From Acetobacteraceae bacterium (GTDB lineage Bacteria > Pseudomonadota > Alphaproteobacteria > Acetobacterales > Acetobacteraceae): a DNA stretch of 33,277 nt. Below the pieces are notes generated by a model that was not told where the DNA came from, ran no database searches, and worked only from the letters and a program-made list of their open reading frames with translations. The stretch covers positions 1 through 33,277 of the forward strand of contig JAIEOP010000039.1 of the NCBI GenBank assembly GCA_019750465.1, in the 5' to 3' direction. The translations under genes and the position numbers were made by a program. Positions 32,922-33,277 of the stretch are shown here, one piece after another; position 1 is the stretch's first letter; each line of letters begins with the position of its first letter.

Positions 32922-33263
32922 GGGCCGATCTCCTTCTGGATGAGGCGCAGGGTGGCGTCGTCGAAACAGGCGAAGATGACGTCGAGGTCGCCGCGGGCGG
33001 CGAGGTCCTCGCGCACCGCGCGCACCGCGACCGCGGCCGCCTGGTCGGGGGGGTAGGCGTAGATGCCGGTGGAGATCGCCGGGAAGGCGATGGAACGGCC
33101 GCCGAGGCCGCGCAGCGCGGCCAGGCTTGCGCGGTACGCGCCGGCGAGCAGCGCGGCCTCGCCCCGGCCGCCGCCATGCCAGACCGGGCCCACCGCGTGG
33201 ATCACGTGGCGCGCCGGGAGGCGGAAGCCGGGCGTGGCGCGCGCCTCGCCCGTCGGGCAGGGC
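32918..33263 (-). CDS. Macrodomain protein, 5'-truncated by the contig end
   Basis: The visible part reads CPTGEARATPGFRLPARHVI then HAVGPVWHGG, then GRSIAFPAISTGIYAYP, the ADP-ribose-binding blocks of the O-acetyl-ADP-ribose deacetylase/YmdB macrodomain group. Such proteins hydrolyse ADP-ribose esters. A GTG in HVIHAV could be read as a start, but the conserved upstream CPTGEAR block shows the gene really extends further, beyond the contig end. The stop overlaps the amidase GTG by four bases, so both are cotranslated. Confidence 0.88.
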
Positions 33264-33277
33264 AGATCGGAAGAGCA
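33264..33277. other. Illumina sequencing-adapter residue at the contig end
   Basis: The last 14 bases are AGATCGGAAGAGCA, identical to the beginning of the standard Illumina TruSeq adapter. They break the macrodomain reading frame exactly where the conserved protein should continue, so they are not genomic. Adapter read-through was left at the end of the assembly. Confidence 0.93.

Noticed and set aside
32918-33277. Macrodomain gene as a true truncated gene or pseudogene
   Set aside because: The missing part coincides with adapter sequence at the contig end, so the truncation is technical.

Overview
The window is about 33 kb of very GC-rich, densely packed chromosomal DNA. It looks like an aerobic alphaproteobacterium, most probably an Acetobacteraceae member such as a Roseomonas relative. 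That guess rests on base composition, on the rpiB-glyA-nrdR-ribD order, on Bug-type solute receptors and on an alphaproteobacterial style C-P lyase operon; no rRNA or other phylogenetic marker is present. No tRNA, rRNA, CRISPR array or transposase was seen. The right end stops in 14 bases identical to an Illumina adapter, so that edge is a contig end with untrimmed adapter.

Layout. 1-4.9 kb (minus strand): rpiB, glyA, nrdR, a membrane zinc peptidase, an epoxide-hydrolase-like protein, a parDE toxin-antitoxin pair and the start of ribD. The peptidase, hydrolase and parDE sit between nrdR and ribD, which are often neighbours. 5.1-12.2 kb: an exported cyclase-family protein, a decayed Uma2-type nuclease remnant, a DUF302 protein, an opine-dehydrogenase-like enzyme translationally coupled to a Bug receptor, a GST, a small unknown protein and a large polytopic membrane protein.

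12.1-22.3 kb is the centrepiece, a carbon-phosphorus lyase locus. A divergent phnM paralogue and the GntR/UTRA regulator phnF run leftward. phnGHIJKLM run rightward from a promoter overlapped by a GntR/HutC-type palindrome, and every internal junction overlaps by 1 or 4 bases. Between phnM and a 2H-phosphodiesterase gene (DUF1045 type) lies a 23-bp tandem repeat. Each full unit carries a Shine-Dalgarno-like purine run, a GTG start and an overlapping TGA stop. The result is an unbroken relay of short ORFs joined by GTGA overlaps, from the phnM stop to the TTG start of the phosphodiesterase. I regard this as the most novel structure in the window. A GNAT acetyltransferase, an unrecognised protein and, on the opposite strand, phnN follow. 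Together these genes would convert alkylphosphonates through ribosyl-triphosphate intermediates to PRPP. No phosphonate transporter (phnCDE) and no classical phnP lie in the window.

22.4-33.3 kb is accessory metabolism: a gamma-glutamyltransferase-family enzyme, a secreted small protein, a ThDP-dependent enzyme, a double retropepsin-like protein, an orphan pair of oligopeptide/dipeptide ABC ATPases, a GYD-domain protein next to a stand-alone RAM-domain protein, a small lipoprotein, a Bug receptor pseudogene with an internal deletion, an amidase and a truncated macrodomain gene coupled to it.
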